This document shows, piece by piece, positions 1 to 11,185 of a DNA stretch of 64,000 nucleotides. A program made the position numbers and the translations under genes. Position 1 is the first letter of the stretch. Each line of letters opens with the position of its first letter. The DNA is from Nocardiopsis ansamitocini (GTDB taxonomy: Bacteria; Actinomycetota; Actinomycetes; Streptosporangiales; Streptosporangiaceae): contig NZ_BSQG01000006.1 of NCBI RefSeq assembly GCF_030268225.1, forward strand, positions 166,969 to 230,968, given 5' to 3'. The notes beneath the pieces were generated by a model. The model did not search any database, was not told where the DNA came from, and worked only from the letters and a program-made list of their open reading frames with translations.

Positions 1-1
1 G

Positions 2-778
2 GCGTCGGGTGGTGACCGGGAGTATGACGACGGGCTCGGGTACGACGACCGTCGTGATGCCCGTGGAGCGGATTCCTACGACGGGCCCGGCTACGCCTCC
101 TCCCACGGCCCGGCCGATGACGGCTACCGGCGGATGGACGCCGACGCCGACTACGACGAGCTGGGATACGGTTCCCCCTCGGCCCGGGGGGACGAGGGAC
201 GGGATGACGATCCGGACGGTCTGGACGCGGACCGTTTCGACGCCGGCGAGGGCACCCAGGCGATGCCGGTGCTCGGAGCGGACGACGAGGAGGACGAGGA
301 AGGACGCGGTGGTCGGCACGGCTCCCGGGCACGGTACGACGACGTCGACGACCGGGAACCGGCCTCCGGCGACGACTACGACGACGACGTCGATGACCGC
401 TACTATCCGGAGCCGCTGCCGGAGAATCGCGGTCGTGGTCGCAAGCGGGACAAGATCTCCGAAGAGTTCCCCGGCTTCAGTGGGCCCTTGGGCGGCGACC
501 TCGACTCGGAGTACCCCGGATACGACAACATCGAGGTCTGGCCTGAGACCGATGGACTGGCCACGGCGACCGTCTGGCTCGGCGCTCTTTCGCTCATCCC
601 CGGCCTGGGTTTGCTGCTGGCCGCGATAGCGCTGGTCCTCGGACCGAAGGCGCGACGCAACATCCGCAAGTCGCGGGGAACCCTCGAAGGGGAGCAGCTG
701 GTCAAGACCGGCACGACCCTCGCCTTCGTCGGCATCGCGGTGAGCATCGCCGCCGGGGTCGGGTACGTCCTGCTCTAG
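2..778 (+). CDS. DUF4190-like membrane protein, 5' end outside window
   Basis: The reading frame is open from base 2, so the gene starts left of the window. The visible N-terminal ~175 residues are very rich in Asp, Gly, Tyr and Arg and look disordered. The C-terminal ~75 residues hold two hydrophobic segments separated by a basic stretch (PKARRNIRKSRG), the layout of the small DUF4190 membrane domain of actinobacteria. Function is unknown. It is followed at once by a strong terminator-like hairpin, so it is not co-transcribed with rpsL by simple read-through. The family call rests on composition and topology only. Confidence 0.6.
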   Translation, partial: ASGGDREYDDGLGYDDRRDARGADSYDGPGYASSHGPADDGYRRMDADADYDELGYGSPSARGDEGRDDDPDGLDADRFDAGEGTQAMPVLGADDEEDEEGRGGRHGSRARYDDVDDREPASGDDYDDDVDDRYYPEPLPENRGRGRKRDKISEEFPGFSGPLGGDLDSEYPGYDNIEVWPETDGLATATVWLGALSLIPGLGLLLAAIALVLGPKARRNIRKSRGTLEGEQLVKTGTTLAFVGIAVSIAAGVGYVLL

Positions 779-793
779 GGAGTCGACTGTTCA

Positions 794-824
794 GGAGGGG
801 CCGGGCGCATCGCCCGGCCCCTCC
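794..824 (+). terminator. Terminator hairpin after the DUF4190 gene
   Basis: A perfect 14-bp GC-rich stem (794-807 with 811-824) has a 3-nt loop and starts 16 nt after the stop codon. There is no clear T-tract, which is common for terminators in high-GC actinobacteria. Confidence 0.7.
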
Positions 825-1301
825 GGTCGTGCAGCGCCGGCGTGGTGGGACGCAGTGGGGGGTGCGGCATGGTAAAGGGGATCGTCTGCGCGGAACCCGG
901 AAATCAACGCGACCACTCTTGACAGGCCGTACACTGGAAGAGACCTACGGCAGCATGAGGCTGCGAGGTATGGGTACCAACGTTTCCACCGTCGTTTTGA
1001 CCAGGTGGTTCAAATTAGGTACTCTTTAACTTCGTGCCCGTGAGTCTACGGGTCACACGTGTGCGCTTTTTACGTCTCGCTGCCGGCTGTTCCTGCGGGC
1101 GGCGAAGGCAAGAGCGGCGCGTGACACCTCCTCCCATGACAATCGACCACCAGGTCGGGCGTATTCGGTGCCGCCATGCGTGGATTCGAGCGCGACACGC
1201 CCGAGTGCGTGGGTCGGGGGGAACGGGAAATCCAGCAGGTCGATAGCGCAGCGGTTTGGTTATCGAGCCGGCGTAGGTCAAAGAGGGAAGACGGAGACGC
1301 G
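825..1301 (+). promoter_or_regulatory. Intergenic region and leader of the str operon
   Basis: No convincing gene lies here. The best promoter is TTGACC (997-1002), 17 bp, TACTCT (1020-1025), placing a start near 1032 and giving a leader of about 270 nt before rpsL. A perfect TTGACA at 919-924 lacks a well-placed -10. Just after the inferred start come a 5-bp hairpin (1037-1041/1048-1052), a 10-bp palindrome (1054-1063) and five T residues (1067-1071), which could form an attenuator. The promoter is seen as a motif; attenuation is inference. Confidence 0.4.
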
Positions 1302-1673
1302 GTGCCCACGATTCAGCAGCTGGTCCGTAAGGGCCGGAAGACCAAGGTTTCTAAGAACAAGACCCCGGCGCTTAAGGGGAGTCCCCAGCGTCGCGGCGTG
1401 TGCACGCGTGTCTACACGACCACGCCGAAGAAGCCGAACTCCGCCCTTCGTAAGGTGGCTCGTGTCCGGCTGAGCAGCCAGATCGAGGTCACCGCCTACA
1501 TCCCGGGTGTCGGCCACAATCTCCAGGAGCACAGCATCGTCCTGGTCCGCGGTGGTCGTGTGAAGGACCTTCCGGGTGTTCGCTACCGCATCGTCCGCGG
1601 CTCGCTCGACACCCAGGGTGTCCGCAACCGCAAGCAGGCGCGTAGCCGCTACGGCGCCAAGAAGGAGAAGTAA
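1302..1673 (+). CDS. rpsL: 30S ribosomal protein S12
   Basis: S12 sits at the decoding centre of the 30S subunit. The 123-residue product has the family length and begins [14 protein letters not shown]. The streptomycin-related loops are present: KKPNSALRK and [11 protein letters not shown], with the conserved lysines of a sensitive-type S12. The GTG start at 1302 is chosen over upstream in-frame codons because it gives the conserved N-terminus and follows purine-rich sequence (1281-1297). It is the first gene of the str operon, and rpsG begins on the base after its stop codon. Confidence 0.97.
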   Translation: MPTIQQLVRKGRKTKVSKNKTPALKGSPQRRGVCTRVYTTTPKKPNSALRKVARVRLSSQIEVTAYIPGVGHNLQEHSIVLVRGGRVKDLPGVRYRIVRGSLDTQGVRNRKQARSRYGAKKEK

Positions 1674-2144
1674 ATGCCGCGCAAGGGTCCGGCGCCGAAG
1701 CGCCAGCTGATCACCGATCCTGTATACGGATCCCCCCTGGTCACCTCCCTGATCAACAAGGTGCTGCTGGACGGTAAGCGCTCCATTGCCCAGGGCATCG
1801 TCTACGAGGCCCTGGAAGGCGCTCGCGAGAAGACCGGGCAGGACCCGCTCGTTGTTCTCAAGCGTGCGCTCGACAACGTGAAGCCCGCCCTCGAGGTGCG
1901 CAGCCGCCGTGTCGGTGGCGCCACCTACCAGGTGCCGGTCGAGGTTCGCGCGTCGCGGAGCACCACCCTCGCGCTGCGTTGGCTCGTCCAGTACAGCCGC
2001 GCCCGTCGCGAGAAGACCATGACCGAGCGCCTCATGAACGAGCTGGTCGACGCCAGCAACGGTCTGGGCGCCGCTGTCAAGCGTCGCGAGGACACCCACA
2101 AGATGGCCGAGTCCAACAAGGCCTTCGCTCACTACCGCTGGTAA
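1674..2144 (+). CDS. rpsG: 30S ribosomal protein S7
   Basis: S7 is a primary 16S rRNA binder that nucleates assembly of the 30S head. The product has 156 residues, the usual bacterial length, starts PRKGPAPKR and ends AFAHYRW. Signature segments such as [12 protein letters not shown] and ALRWLV are intact. The ATG immediately follows the rpsL stop, indicating tight translational coupling. A 45-nt gap leads to fusA in the same operon. Confidence 0.97.
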   Translation: MPRKGPAPKRQLITDPVYGSPLVTSLINKVLLDGKRSIAQGIVYEALEGAREKTGQDPLVVLKRALDNVKPALEVRSRRVGGATYQVPVEVRASRSTTLALRWLVQYSRARREKTMTERLMNELVDASNGLGAAVKRREDTHKMAESNKAFAHYRW

Positions 2145-2189
2145 TCCCCGCGGCTTTTCGATACGAGAGACCGAGAGAAGACGAGCCAC

Positions 2190-4304
2190 ATGGCTACCAC
2201 TGCTCTTGACCTTGCCAAGGTCCGCAACATCGGGATCATGGCGCACATCGACGCGGGCAAAACCACGACGACCGAGCGGATCCTCTTCTACACCGGTGTT
2301 AGCTACAAGATCGGTGAAGTCCACGATGGCGCAGCCACCATGGACTGGATGAAGGAAGAGCAGGAGCGCGGCATCACGATCACGTCGGCCGCGACGACCA
2401 CTCACTGGGACGACCACACGATCAACATCATCGACACGCCCGGCCACGTCGACTTCACGGTCGAGGTCGAGCGGTCGCTGCGTGTGCTCGACGGCGCGGT
2501 CACCGTCTTTGACGGTAAAGAGGGTGTCGAGCCCCAGTCCGAGCAGGTGTGGCGCCAGGCCGACCGGTACAACGTGCCGCGGATCTGCTTCGTCAACAAG
2601 ATGGACAAGATCGGCGCCGAGTTCCAGCGCTGCGTCGACATGATCTCCGACCGGCTGGGGGCCAACCCGCTCCCCATCCAGCTTCCGATCGGTGCCGAGT
2701 CCGAGTTCAAGGGCGTCATCGACCTCGTCCGCATGAAGGCCTACGTCTGGAGTGACGAGGCCGCCAAGGGCGAGATGTACGACACCATCGAGATCCCGGA
2801 CACGCACGTCGATGCCGCTCGCGAGGGCCACGACCGCCTGATCGAGATCCTGGCCGACGCCGACGACGAGATCATGGAGCTGTACCTGGAGGGGCAGGAG
2901 CCCACCCTGGAGCAGATCGTCCCCGCGATCCGTCGCGCCACCCTCGCCGGCACGGCCATCCCCGTGCTCTGTGGCACGGCCTTCAAGAACAAGGGCGTCC
3001 AGCCCCTGCTCGACGCGGTCGTCGCCTACCTCCCCTCGCCCCTGGACATCGACGAGATCGTCGGTCACGACCCCAAGGACGAGAGCGAGGAGACCAAGCT
3101 CTCGCGCAAGCCGAGCGAGGACGAGCCGCTGTCCGGCCTGGTCTTCAAGATCATGAGCGACCCGCACCTGGGCAAGCTGTCCTACGTGCGTGTCTACTCC
3201 GGTCGTCTTGAGGCCGGCACCCAGGTGCTCAACAGCATCAAGGGCCGCAAGGAGCGCATCGGCAAGATCTACCGGATGCACGCCAACAAGCGCGAGGAGA
3301 TCGCCTCGGTTGGCGCCGGTGACATCGTTGCCGTCATGGGCCTCAAGGACACCACGACCGGTGAGACCCTGTGCGACCCCTCGTCCCCGATCGTCCTCGA
3401 GTCGATGACGTTCCCCGCCCCGGTCATCGAGGTCGCGGTGGAGCCCAAGACCAAGAGCGACCAGGAGAAGCTGGGCATCGCGATCCAGCGTCTGGCCGAG
3501 GAGGACCCGTCCTTCCAGGTCAAGACCGACGAGGAGACTGGCCAGACGGTCATCTCCGGCATGGGCGAGCTGCACCTCGAGGTGCTGGTCAACCGGATGC
3601 GCACCGACTTCAAGGTCGAGGCCAACATCGGCAAGCCCCAGGTGGCCTACCGCGAGACCATTCGCAAGAAGGTCGAGAAGGTCGAGTACACCCACAAGAA
3701 GCAGACGGGTGGCTCCGGCCAGTTCGGTCGCGTCATCATCGACCTTGAGCCCATCACCGCCGACGCCGATGGCGACGGTGCGGGTTACGAGTTCGTGAAC
3801 AAGGTCACCGGTGGCCGGATTCCGCGGGAGTACATCCCCTCGGTCGACGCCGGTTGCCAGGAAGCCGCCCAGTTCGGCATCATGGCGGGCTACCCGCTCG
3901 TGGGCGTCAAGGTGACTCTGCAGGACGGCGCCTACCACGACGTCGACTCCTCCGAGCTCGCGTTCAAGGTCGCCGGTTCCATGGCTTTCAAGGAAGCGGC
4001 GCGCAAGGCCAAGCCGGTTCTCCTTGAGCCGGTCATGGCGGTCGAGGTCACCACGCCCGATGACTACATGGGCGATGTGATCGGCGACCTGAACAGCCGA
4101 CGGGGTCAGATCCAGCAGATGGACGAGCGCTCCGGCGCCCGCATCATCAAGGCCACTGTCCCCCTGTCGGAGATGTTCGGCTACGTGGGCGACCTGCGCA
4201 GCCGTACGCAGGGTCGAGCGCAGTACACCATGGTGTTCGACTCCTACGCGGAGGTCCCGACCAACGTCGCGGAAGAAATCGTGTCGAAGGTCCGCGGCGA
4301 ATAG
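2190..4304 (+). CDS. fusA: Elongation factor G
   Basis: EF-G is the GTPase that drives translocation of tRNA and mRNA on the ribosome. The 704-residue protein has the G1 motif [12 protein letters not shown] (residues ~18-29), the G3 motif DTPGHVDF and the G4 motif NKMD, followed by EF-G domains II-V. Length and motifs fit the canonical factor, not the tetracycline-resistance relatives. It is the third gene of the str operon, 51 nt before tuf. The long antisense frame overlapping it is a high-GC shadow. Confidence 0.97.
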   Translation: MATTALDLAKVRNIGIMAHIDAGKTTTTERILFYTGVSYKIGEVHDGAATMDWMKEEQERGITITSAATTTHWDDHTINIIDTPGHVDFTVEVERSLRVLDGAVTVFDGKEGVEPQSEQVWRQADRYNVPRICFVNKMDKIGAEFQRCVDMISDRLGANPLPIQLPIGAESEFKGVIDLVRMKAYVWSDEAAKGEMYDTIEIPDTHVDAAREGHDRLIEILADADDEIMELYLEGQEPTLEQIVPAIRRATLAGTAIPVLCGTAFKNKGVQPLLDAVVAYLPSPLDIDEIVGHDPKDESEETKLSRKPSEDEPLSGLVFKIMSDPHLGKLSYVRVYSGRLEAGTQVLNSIKGRKERIGKIYRMHANKREEIASVGAGDIVAVMGLKDTTTGETLCDPSSPIVLESMTFPAPVIEVAVEPKTKSDQEKLGIAIQRLAEEDPSFQVKTDEETGQTVISGMGELHLEVLVNRMRTDFKVEANIGKPQVAYRETIRKKVEKVEYTHKKQTGGSGQFGRVIIDLEPITADADGDGAGYEFVNKVTGGRIPREYIPSVDAGCQEAAQFGIMAGYPLVGVKVTLQDGAYHDVDSSELAFKVAGSMAFKEAARKAKPVLLEPVMAVEVTTPDDYMGDVIGDLNSRRGQIQQMDERSGARIIKATVPLSEMFGYVGDLRSRTQGRAQYTMVFDSYAEVPTNVAEEIVSKVRGE

Positions 4305-4355
4305 CCGCACACGTAATCAGTCAGCTAAGCAACCCGTACGTCTAGGAGAAATCCA

Positions 4356-5549
4356 GTGGCGAAGGCCAAGTTCGAGCGGACCAAGCCGCACGTAAACATC
4401 GGCACCATCGGTCACATTGACCACGGTAAGACCACTCTTACCGCGGCGATCACCAAGGTTCTGCACGACGCTTACCCGGACCTCAACCCCTTCACGCCTT
4501 TCGAGGACATCGACAAGGCCCCTGAAGAGCGCGAGCGCGGTATCACCATCTCCATCGCTCACGTGGAGTACCAGACGGAGTCGCGTCACTACGCGCACGT
4601 CGACTGCCCCGGTCACGCGGACTACGTGAAGAACATGATCACCGGTGCCGCGCAGATGGACGGCGCCATCCTGGTCGTCGCCGCGACCGACGGTCCGATG
4701 CCCCAGACCAAGGAGCACGTGCTCCTGGCCCGCCAGGTCGGCGTGCCCTACATCGTGGTGGCCCTGAACAAGGCCGACATGGTGGACGACGAGGAGATCT
4801 TCGAGCTCGTCGAGCTCGAGGTCCGTGAGCTCCTCAGCGAGTACGAGTTCCCCGGCGACGACCTGCCGGTCGTGCGCGTCTCCGCGCTGAAGGCGCTGGA
4901 GGGCGACGCCAAGTGGGGCGAGGCCATCCTCGAGCTCATGACCGCCGTGGACGAGAACATCCCCGAGCCGGTTCGTGACGTCGAGAAGCCCTTCCTGATG
5001 CCGATCGAGGACGTCTTCTCGATCACCGGTCGCGGCACGGTCGTCACCGGCCGTATCGAGCGCGGTATCGTGAACGTCAACGAGACCGTCGACATCGTGG
5101 GCATCAAGGAAGACAAGCAGACCACCACGGTCACCGGCGTCGAGATGTTCCGCAAGCTGCTCGACCAGGGTCAGGCCGGCGACAACGTTGGCCTCCTCCT
5201 GCGCGGCATCAAGCGCGAGGACGTCGAGCGCGGCCAGGTTGTCATCAAGCCGGGCACCACCACCCCGCACCTCCAGTTCGAGGGCCAGGTCGTCATCCTG
5301 TCCAAGGACGAGGGCGGCCGCCACACGCCGTTCTTCAACAACTACCGTCCGCAGTTCTACTTCCGGACGACCGACGTCACCGGCGTCGTCACGCTGCCCG
5401 AGGGCACCGAGATGGTTATGCCCGGCGACAACACCGAGATGACCGTTGAGCTCATCCAGCCGGTCGCCATGGAGGAGGGCCTCAAGTTCGCCATCCGTGA
5501 GGGTGGCCGGACCGTGGGCGCGGGTCGCGTTACCAAGATCCTCAAGTAG
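4356..5549 (+). CDS. tuf: Elongation factor Tu
   Basis: EF-Tu carries aminoacyl-tRNA to the ribosome as a GTP complex. The 397-residue product shows [10 protein letters not shown] (residues 19-28), [12 protein letters not shown] and NKADMV, followed by the two beta-barrel domains. The ATG-equivalent start is GTG at 4356, preceded by the Shine-Dalgarno-like AGGAGAA. The gene ends the str operon and is followed by a 15-bp terminator hairpin. Whether a second tuf exists elsewhere cannot be seen. Confidence 0.97.
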   Translation: MAKAKFERTKPHVNIGTIGHIDHGKTTLTAAITKVLHDAYPDLNPFTPFEDIDKAPEERERGITISIAHVEYQTESRHYAHVDCPGHADYVKNMITGAAQMDGAILVVAATDGPMPQTKEHVLLARQVGVPYIVVALNKADMVDDEEIFELVELEVRELLSEYEFPGDDLPVVRVSALKALEGDAKWGEAILELMTAVDENIPEPVRDVEKPFLMPIEDVFSITGRGTVVTGRIERGIVNVNETVDIVGIKEDKQTTTVTGVEMFRKLLDQGQAGDNVGLLLRGIKREDVERGQVVIKPGTTTPHLQFEGQVVILSKDEGGRHTPFFNNYRPQFYFRTTDVTGVVTLPEGTEMVMPGDNTEMTVELIQPVAMEEGLKFAIREGGRTVGAGRVTKILK

Positions 5550-5562
5550 CACGCCTGTAGTA

Positions 5563-5602
5563 GCGGGCGGTCGAGTCCGTCAGATCTGACTCGACCGCCC
5601 GC
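5563..5602 (+). terminator. Terminator hairpin of the str operon
   Basis: A perfect 15-bp stem (5563-5577 with 5588-5602) encloses a 10-nt loop, 13 nt after the tuf stop. The inner part (5579-5590) is itself a 12-bp palindrome. It separates the str operon from the S10 operon. Confidence 0.75.
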
Positions 5603-5758
5603 ACCATGAAGGACGTCATCGGGCTCTGTAGCGGTGATGCCACCTCAGGGGACAGCCCTGTAGCAGTTTCTCAGGTGAATAGAGCCTCAAAAGGCGAAGG
5701 GCAAGTCCCAAGGCATCGCGCCTCTACGGACACTGAAGCGAAGGACGAAAAGGCCACC

Positions 5759-6067
5759 ATGGCGGGACAGAAGATCCGCATTCGGCTCAAGGCCTATGAC
5801 CACGAGGTCATTGACAGCTCGGCGCGTAAGATCGTCGAAACTGTGACGCGTACTGGCGCACAGGTTGCTGGCCCGGTGCCGCTGCCGACGGAGAAGAACG
5901 TTTACTGCGTAATCCGATCGCCGCACAAGTACAAAGACTCGCGCGAGCACTTCGAGATGCGTACGCACAAGCGGCTGATCGACATCATCGACCCGACGCC
6001 GAAGACCGTCGACTCGCTCATGCGACTCGACCTTCCGGCCGGCGTCGACATCGAGATCAAGCTCTAA
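5759..6067 (+). CDS. rpsJ: 30S ribosomal protein S10
   Basis: S10 is part of the 30S head and also a partner of NusB in antitermination. The 102-residue product matches family length, starts [14 protein letters not shown] and contains the conserved [11 protein letters not shown] and THKRLIDI segments. The ATG at 5759 is preferred to an upstream in-frame start at 5606, which would add about 50 non-conserved residues overlapping the leader. First gene of the S10 operon; a 156-nt leader separates it from the str terminator, with no strong promoter motif found. Confidence 0.96.
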   Translation: MAGQKIRIRLKAYDHEVIDSSARKIVETVTRTGAQVAGPVPLPTEKNVYCVIRSPHKYKDSREHFEMRTHKRLIDIIDPTPKTVDSLMRLDLPAGVDIEIKL

Positions 6068-6081
6068 GGGACGCTGAAGAC

Positions 6082-6729
6082 ATGACCAAGCAGATCAAGG
6101 GAGTTCTGGGCGAAAAGCTCGGCATGACCCAGGTCTTCGACGACGCCGGCAAGATGGTGCCGGTGACGGTCCTGAAGGCCACTCCGTCAGTCGTGACTCG
6201 CGTGCGCACCCCGGAGACCGACGGCTACTCGGCCGTGCAGCTGGGCTACGGCCAGATCAACCCGCGCAAGGTGAACAAGCCGCTCGGCGACTACCTGCGC
6301 AAGCACGAGCTGACCCCCCGCCGCCACTACGTCGAGGTCCGGACCTCCGACGCCAGCGAGTACTCGCTTGGCCAGGAGATCACCGCCGACATCTTCGAGG
6401 TCGGCCAGCGGGTCGACGTCACGGGCAAGAGCAAGGGCAAGGGCTTCGCCGGCGTCATGAAGCGTCACGGCTTCAAGGGCCTCAGCGCGTCGCACGGTAC
6501 CCAGCGCAAGCACCGCTCTCCCGGTTCCATCGGCGGCTGCGCCACGCCCGGCCGCGTGTTCAAGGGCCTGCGGATGGCCGGTCGCATGGGCAACGTGCGC
6601 AAGACCATCCAGAACCTCACCGTGTTCTCGGTCGACACCGAGAAGGGCCTCATTCTGGTCAAGGGTGCGGTTCCCGGCCCCAACGGCGGCCTGGTGCTCG
6701 TTCGCACCGCCGCGAAGGGGGAGAAGTAA
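6082..6729 (+). CDS. rplC: 50S ribosomal protein L3
   Basis: L3 is an early 23S-binding protein that reaches the peptidyl-transferase centre. The 215-residue product begins with the conserved [13 protein letters not shown] and contains [13 protein letters not shown] and [14 protein letters not shown], the loop that approaches the catalytic centre. It lies 14 nt after rpsJ and 3 nt before rplD, typical S10-operon spacing. Confidence 0.97.
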   Translation: MTKQIKGVLGEKLGMTQVFDDAGKMVPVTVLKATPSVVTRVRTPETDGYSAVQLGYGQINPRKVNKPLGDYLRKHELTPRRHYVEVRTSDASEYSLGQEITADIFEVGQRVDVTGKSKGKGFAGVMKRHGFKGLSASHGTQRKHRSPGSIGGCATPGRVFKGLRMAGRMGNVRKTIQNLTVFSVDTEKGLILVKGAVPGPNGGLVLVRTAAKGEK

Positions 6730-6732
6730 GTC

Positions 6733-7404
6733 ATGGCGACCATCGAGGTCAAGAACCCCGACGGCGGCGCGGCCAAGGGCAGCCTTGAGCTTCCCGAGGC
6801 GATCTTCGGTCGACAGGTCAACATCCCGTTGATCCACCAGGTCGTCATCGCGCAGGAGGCTGCTGCCCGTCAGGGCACGCACTCCACCAAGACCCGCGGC
6901 GAGGTCCGTGGCGGTGGCAAGAAGCCGTACCGCCAGAAGGGCACCGGTCGCGCCCGGCAGGGCTCCATCCGCGCTCCGCAGTTCACCGGCGGTGGCGTGG
7001 TGCACGGCCCCAAGCCGCGCGACTACAGCCAGCGGACGCCCAAGAAGATGAAGGCCGCCGCCCTGCGCAGCGCCCTCTCCGACCGGGCCAACCACGGCCG
7101 CGTGCACGTCATCAGCGAGTTCCTCGCCGAGGACGTCATCACCAAGCGCACCAGCACTGCTCTGACCGCGCTGCGCACGATCACCCAGTCCGACAAGGTT
7201 CTGGTCGTCCTGGCGCACGCCGACGAGCACAACCGGGTCGCGCTGCGCAACCTGCCCGAGGTGCACATCCTCGACGCCGACCAGCTCAACACGTACGACG
7301 TGTTGTACGCGGACGACATCGTGTTCTCCGAGGCCGGTTACGAGGAGTTCCTGGCGCACGCCCAGGGCGCCAAGGCCACGGCGTCTCAGGAGGACGACCA
7401 GTGA
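6733..7404 (+). CDS. rplD: 50S ribosomal protein L4
   Basis: L4 lines the exit tunnel and, in E. coli, autoregulates the S10 operon. The 223-residue product contains the tunnel-loop signature [19 protein letters not shown] and [10 protein letters not shown]. Its stop codon overlaps the GTG start of rplW by 4 nt, implying translational coupling. The C-terminus carries a short Ala/Gln/Asp tail. Confidence 0.97.
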   Translation: MATIEVKNPDGGAAKGSLELPEAIFGRQVNIPLIHQVVIAQEAAARQGTHSTKTRGEVRGGGKKPYRQKGTGRARQGSIRAPQFTGGGVVHGPKPRDYSQRTPKKMKAAALRSALSDRANHGRVHVISEFLAEDVITKRTSTALTALRTITQSDKVLVVLAHADEHNRVALRNLPEVHILDADQLNTYDVLYADDIVFSEAGYEEFLAHAQGAKATASQEDDQ

Positions 7405-7691
7405 GGATCCCCGACCCTCGGGACATCATCATCGAACCGGTGATTTCCGAGAAGAGCTACGGCCTGATCGACCAGAACAAGTACACGTTCATGGTCCGGC
7501 CCGACGCCAACAAGACCCAGATCAAGATCGCGATCGAGAAGATCTTCGAAGTGAAGGTCACCTCCGTGAACACGATCAACCGTCAGGGCAAGCGCAAGCG
7601 CACCAAGTTCGGTTTCGGGAAGCGTCCCGACACCAAGCGCGCGATCGTGAGCCTCAAGGACGGCGACCGGATCGACATCTTCGGAGTCTGA
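7401..7691 (+). CDS. rplW: 50S ribosomal protein L23
   Basis: L23 sits at the tunnel exit and is the docking site for trigger factor and SRP. The 96-residue product has [19 protein letters not shown] and [13 protein letters not shown], all conserved in the family. A GTG start at 7401 overlaps the rplD stop by 4 nt. A 55-nt gap follows before rplB. Confidence 0.96.
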   Translation: MRIPDPRDIIIEPVISEKSYGLIDQNKYTFMVRPDANKTQIKIAIEKIFEVKVTSVNTINRQGKRKRTKFGFGKRPDTKRAIVSLKDGDRIDIFGV

Positions 7692-7746
7692 TCCACCCGC
7701 TGTGCCGTTTCGTCTCAAGTAACACGTAAAGGAATGCGCGAAGAAG

Positions 7747-8580
7747 ATGGGCATTCGTAAGTACAAGCCGACGACCCCGGGTCGCCGCGGATCGAGCGTG
7801 AGCGACTTCGTCGAGATCACGCGCTCGACCCCGGAGAAGTCCCTGGTCCGTCCGCTCCACTCCAAGGGTGGGCGTAACGGCCACGGCCGTATCACCGCTC
7901 GCCACCAGGGCGGCGGCCACAAGCGCGCCTACCGCGTGATCGACTTCCGTCGTCACGACAAGGACGGCGTGCCGGCCAAGGTCGCGCACATCGAGTACGA
8001 CCCGAACCGCACCGCGCGGATCGCCCTCCTGCACTACGTGGACGGCGAGAAGCGCTACATCCTGGCGCCCGCCGGCCTCAAGCAGGGCGACAAGATCGAG
8101 AACGGCCCCACGGCCGACATCAAGCCGGGCAACTGCCTCCCGCTGCGCAACATCCCCACGGGTACGTTCGTGCACGCGGTCGAGCTGAAGCCGGGCGGCG
8201 GCTCCAAGCTGGGCCGGTCGGCCGGATCGCAGATCCAGCTCCTCGCCAAGGAAGGCGCCTACGCCACGCTGCGTATGCCTTCCGGTGAGATGCGCCAGGT
8301 CGAGGTCACCTGCCGGGCGACCGTTGGACAGGTCGGCAACGCCGAGCAGTCCAACATCAACTGGGGCAAGGCCGGCCGTATGCGGTGGAAGGGCAAGCGC
8401 CCGACCGTCCGCGGTGTGGCCATGAACCCGATCGACCACCCGCACGGTGGTGGTGAGGGTAAGACCTCCGGTGGTCGCCACCCGGTCAGCCCTTGGGGTA
8501 AGTCCGAGGGCCGTACCCGCAAGCAGGGCAAGGCCAGCGACCGGCTCATCGTGCGTCGGCGTTCCAAGAAGAAGCGGTAA
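7747..8580 (+). CDS. rplB: 50S ribosomal protein L2
   Basis: L2 bridges the subunits and is needed for peptidyl-transferase assembly. The 277-residue product has the family length and includes [15 protein letters not shown], the [13 protein letters not shown] region and the catalytic-site segment [13 protein letters not shown] with its conserved histidine. It ends in a basic RRSKKKR tail and is followed 12 nt later by rpsS. Confidence 0.97.
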   Translation: MGIRKYKPTTPGRRGSSVSDFVEITRSTPEKSLVRPLHSKGGRNGHGRITARHQGGGHKRAYRVIDFRRHDKDGVPAKVAHIEYDPNRTARIALLHYVDGEKRYILAPAGLKQGDKIENGPTADIKPGNCLPLRNIPTGTFVHAVELKPGGGSKLGRSAGSQIQLLAKEGAYATLRMPSGEMRQVEVTCRATVGQVGNAEQSNINWGKAGRMRWKGKRPTVRGVAMNPIDHPHGGGEGKTSGGRHPVSPWGKSEGRTRKQGKASDRLIVRRRSKKKR

Positions 8581-8592
8581 GGAGCACGTCTG

Positions 8593-8871
8593 ATGCCACG
8601 TAGCCTTAAGAAGGGTCCCTTCATCGACCACCACCTGCTCAAAAAGGTGGAGGACCAGAATGCGAAGGACACCAAGAACGTCATCAAGACGTGGTCCCGT
8701 CGCTCCATGATCATCCCGGAGATGATCGGGCACACGATCGCCGTCCACGACGGGCGCAAGCACGTTCCCGTGTTCGTGTCGGACTCGATGATCGGCCACA
8801 AGCTCGGCGAGTTCGCTCCCACGCGCACTTTCCGTAGCCACGTCAAAGAAGACCGCCGCAGCCGCCGTTAA
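8593..8871 (+). CDS. rpsS: 30S ribosomal protein S19
   Basis: S19 is in the 30S head near the A site and pairs with S13. The 92-residue product starts [17 protein letters not shown] and has the conserved [19 protein letters not shown] and [11 protein letters not shown] segments. The 78-nt gap to rplV contains a small perfect hairpin. Confidence 0.97.
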   Translation: MPRSLKKGPFIDHHLLKKVEDQNAKDTKNVIKTWSRRSMIIPEMIGHTIAVHDGRKHVPVFVSDSMIGHKLGEFAPTRTFRSHVKEDRRSRR

Positions 8872-8903
8872 CGGCTGCTGTTCTGGTCGATTCAGAACCA
8901 ATT

Positions 8904-8920
8904 CCCCACGGTGCGTGGGG
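8904..8920 (+). promoter_or_regulatory. Hairpin between rpsS and rplV
   Basis: A perfect 7-bp stem, CCCCACG with CGTGGGG, closes a GTG loop. It has no T-tract and lies inside an operon, so an RNA-processing or stability role is more likely than termination. Function is inference. Confidence 0.4.
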
Positions 8921-8949
8921 GTGAGAATTCCGTGAGCGAGGGAAAAGCG

Positions 8950-9299
8950 ATGGGAACGAGGGCACAAGCGCGGTTCGTCCGCGTTACGCCCCGGAAGGCC
9001 CGCCGAGTGGTGGACCTTATTCGCGGGCTGCCCGCTGGCGAGGCTCAGGCGGTGCTCCGGTTCGCGCCTCAGGCGGCAAGTGAACCGGTGGGCAAGGTGC
9101 TCGCGAGCGCCATCGCCAACGCCGAGCACAACGACAAGCTGGAGCGCGAGTCGCTGGTCGTCAGCAGTGCGTGGGTGGACGAAGGACCGACACTGAAGCG
9201 TATCCGCCCGCGGGGCTTCGGCCGCGCGTTCCGGGTCACCAAGCGTACGAGCCACATCACCGTGGTCGTCGGACCGCGTGAGAGCGAAAGGACCCGATA

Positions 9300-9300
<1 letters not shown>
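8950..9300 (+). CDS. rplV: 50S ribosomal protein L22
   Basis: L22 lines the exit tunnel and contacts macrolide-binding RNA. The 116-residue product contains [16 protein letters not shown] and the loop-tip region [17 protein letters not shown]. The start at ATG 8950 is chosen because GAGGG lies 7 nt upstream; a GTG at 8932 and an earlier in-frame start would add residues not usual in the family. Its TAG stop overlaps the rpsC GTG by one base. Confidence 0.94.
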
Positions 9301-10106
<806 letters not shown>

Positions 10107-10109
10107 CCC

Positions 10110-10526
10110 ATGCTCATTCCCCGTAGGGTCAAGCACCGCAAGCAGCACCACCCCAGCCTCAAGGGGCACGCAAAGGGTGGTACGAAGGTCAACTTCGGTG
10201 AGTACGGAATCCAGGCTCTGGAGTCCGCTTACGTCACCAACCGACAGATCGAGTCCGCGCGTATTGCGATGACTCGTCACATCAAGCGTGGCGGAAAGGT
10301 CTGGATCACGATCTTCCCGGACCGCCCGCTGACGAAGAAGCCCGCCGAGACCCGCATGGGTTCCGGTAAGGGTTCCCCGGAGTGGTGGGTCGCTCCGGTC
10401 AAGCCCGGACGTGTGATGTTCGAGCTGGCGGGTGTGCCGGAGCCCATCGCGAAGGAAGCTCTTCGCAGGGCGATGCACAAGCTGCCGATGAAGTGCAAGT
10501 TCGTGAAGCGAGAGGCGGGGGAGTAA
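10110..10526 (+). CDS. rplP: 50S ribosomal protein L16
   Basis: L16 positions tRNA near the A and P sites. The 138-residue product starts [15 protein letters not shown] and has the conserved [17 protein letters not shown], including the arginine-hydroxylation-type loop region ETRMGSGKG. The last base of its TAA stop is the first base of the rpmC ATG. Confidence 0.97.
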   Translation: MLIPRRVKHRKQHHPSLKGHAKGGTKVNFGEYGIQALESAYVTNRQIESARIAMTRHIKRGGKVWITIFPDRPLTKKPAETRMGSGKGSPEWWVAPVKPGRVMFELAGVPEPIAKEALRRAMHKLPMKCKFVKREAGE

Positions 10527-10783
10527 TGGCTAAGTCCCTGACCGCCACTGAGCTGCGCGACCAGTCCTCTGAGGACCTGGTCGGCAAGCTCAAAGAGGCG
10601 AAGGAAGAGCTGTTCAACCTCCGCTTCCAGGCCGCCACCGGGCAGCTGGACAACCACAGCCGGTTGCGCACCGTCAAGCGTGAGATCGCTCGGATCTACA
10701 CGGTGATGCGGGAGCACGAGCTGGGCATCGTGTCACTTGCTGCCGGCGAGTCGGCTGAGAAGACGAAGGAAGCAGCCGAATGA
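10526..10783 (+). CDS. rpmC: 50S ribosomal protein L29
   Basis: L29 is a small helical protein at the tunnel exit, next to L23. The 85-residue product has the helix-turn-helix core ([33 protein letters not shown]) and a ~15-20 residue C-terminal extension frequent in actinobacteria. The start at ATG 10526 overlaps the rplP stop; the longer upstream frame is a shadow of rplP. It overlaps rpsQ by 4 nt. Confidence 0.95.
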   Translation: MAKSLTATELRDQSSEDLVGKLKEAKEELFNLRFQAATGQLDNHSRLRTVKREIARIYTVMREHELGIVSLAAGESAEKTKEAAE

Positions 10784-11061
10784 GCGACAACGCAGTGACG
10801 CGGGACCAGGAGCGTAACTACCGCAAGGTGCGCGAAGGTTACGTGGTCAGCGACAAGATGGAGAAGACCGTCGTCGTGGAGGTGGAGGACCGCGTGAAGC
10901 ACCCGCTTTACGGCAAGGTCATCCGCCGCACCACGAAGTACAAGGCCCACGACGAGGCGAACTCCGCCGGAATCGGTGACCGGGTCCGCGTGATGGAGAC
11001 CCGGCCGCTTTCCGCGACTAAGCGCTGGCGCGTCGTGGAGATCCTGGAGAAGGCTAAGTAA
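10780..11061 (+). CDS. rpsQ: 30S ribosomal protein S17
   Basis: S17 is a primary 16S rRNA binder with an OB fold. The 93-residue product has [36 protein letters not shown] and [19 protein letters not shown]. An ATGA overlap couples it to rpmC. It is the last gene of the S10 cluster; two intergenic hairpins separate it from rplN. Confidence 0.97.
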   Translation: MSDNAVTRDQERNYRKVREGYVVSDKMEKTVVVEVEDRVKHPLYGKVIRRTTKYKAHDEANSAGIGDRVRVMETRPLSATKRWRVVEILEKAK

Positions 11062-11092
11062 GGGTTCGCAGACGCGATCCCTGACCCCCGGC

Positions 11093-11166
11093 CGGCGGCC
11101 GATTCGTGGAGATCGGCCGCCGCAGTGGGGTGGACCACCTAGCAAGCGCGGGTCGTGAACCCGCGC
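11093..11166 (+). promoter_or_regulatory. Two hairpins at the S10/spc junction
   Basis: An 11-bp perfect stem (11093-11103 with 11112-11122, 8-nt loop) is followed by an 8-bp perfect stem (11146-11153 with 11159-11166, 5-nt loop). Neither has a T-tract. They sit at the boundary between the S10 and spc operons and could terminate partially, mark processing, or protect the downstream mRNA. No confident promoter for rplN was found in the 124-nt gap. Confidence 0.45.
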
Positions 11167-11185
11167 GCATATATCAGGAGCAGAC

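Noticed and set aside
919-951. Promoter from the perfect TTGACA at 919
   Set aside because: No -10 at 16-18 bp; TACACT is only 5 bp away. The 997-1025 pair is better.
1000-1025. tRNA T-arm-like GGTTCAAATT
   Set aside because: No matching stem, anticodon arm or acceptor pairing around it.
1278-4310. 1010-codon open frame antisense to rpsG-fusA
   Set aside because: It is the mirror of highly biased GC3 codons in fusA. The product is low-complexity His/Leu/Asp/Val sequence with no family resemblance.
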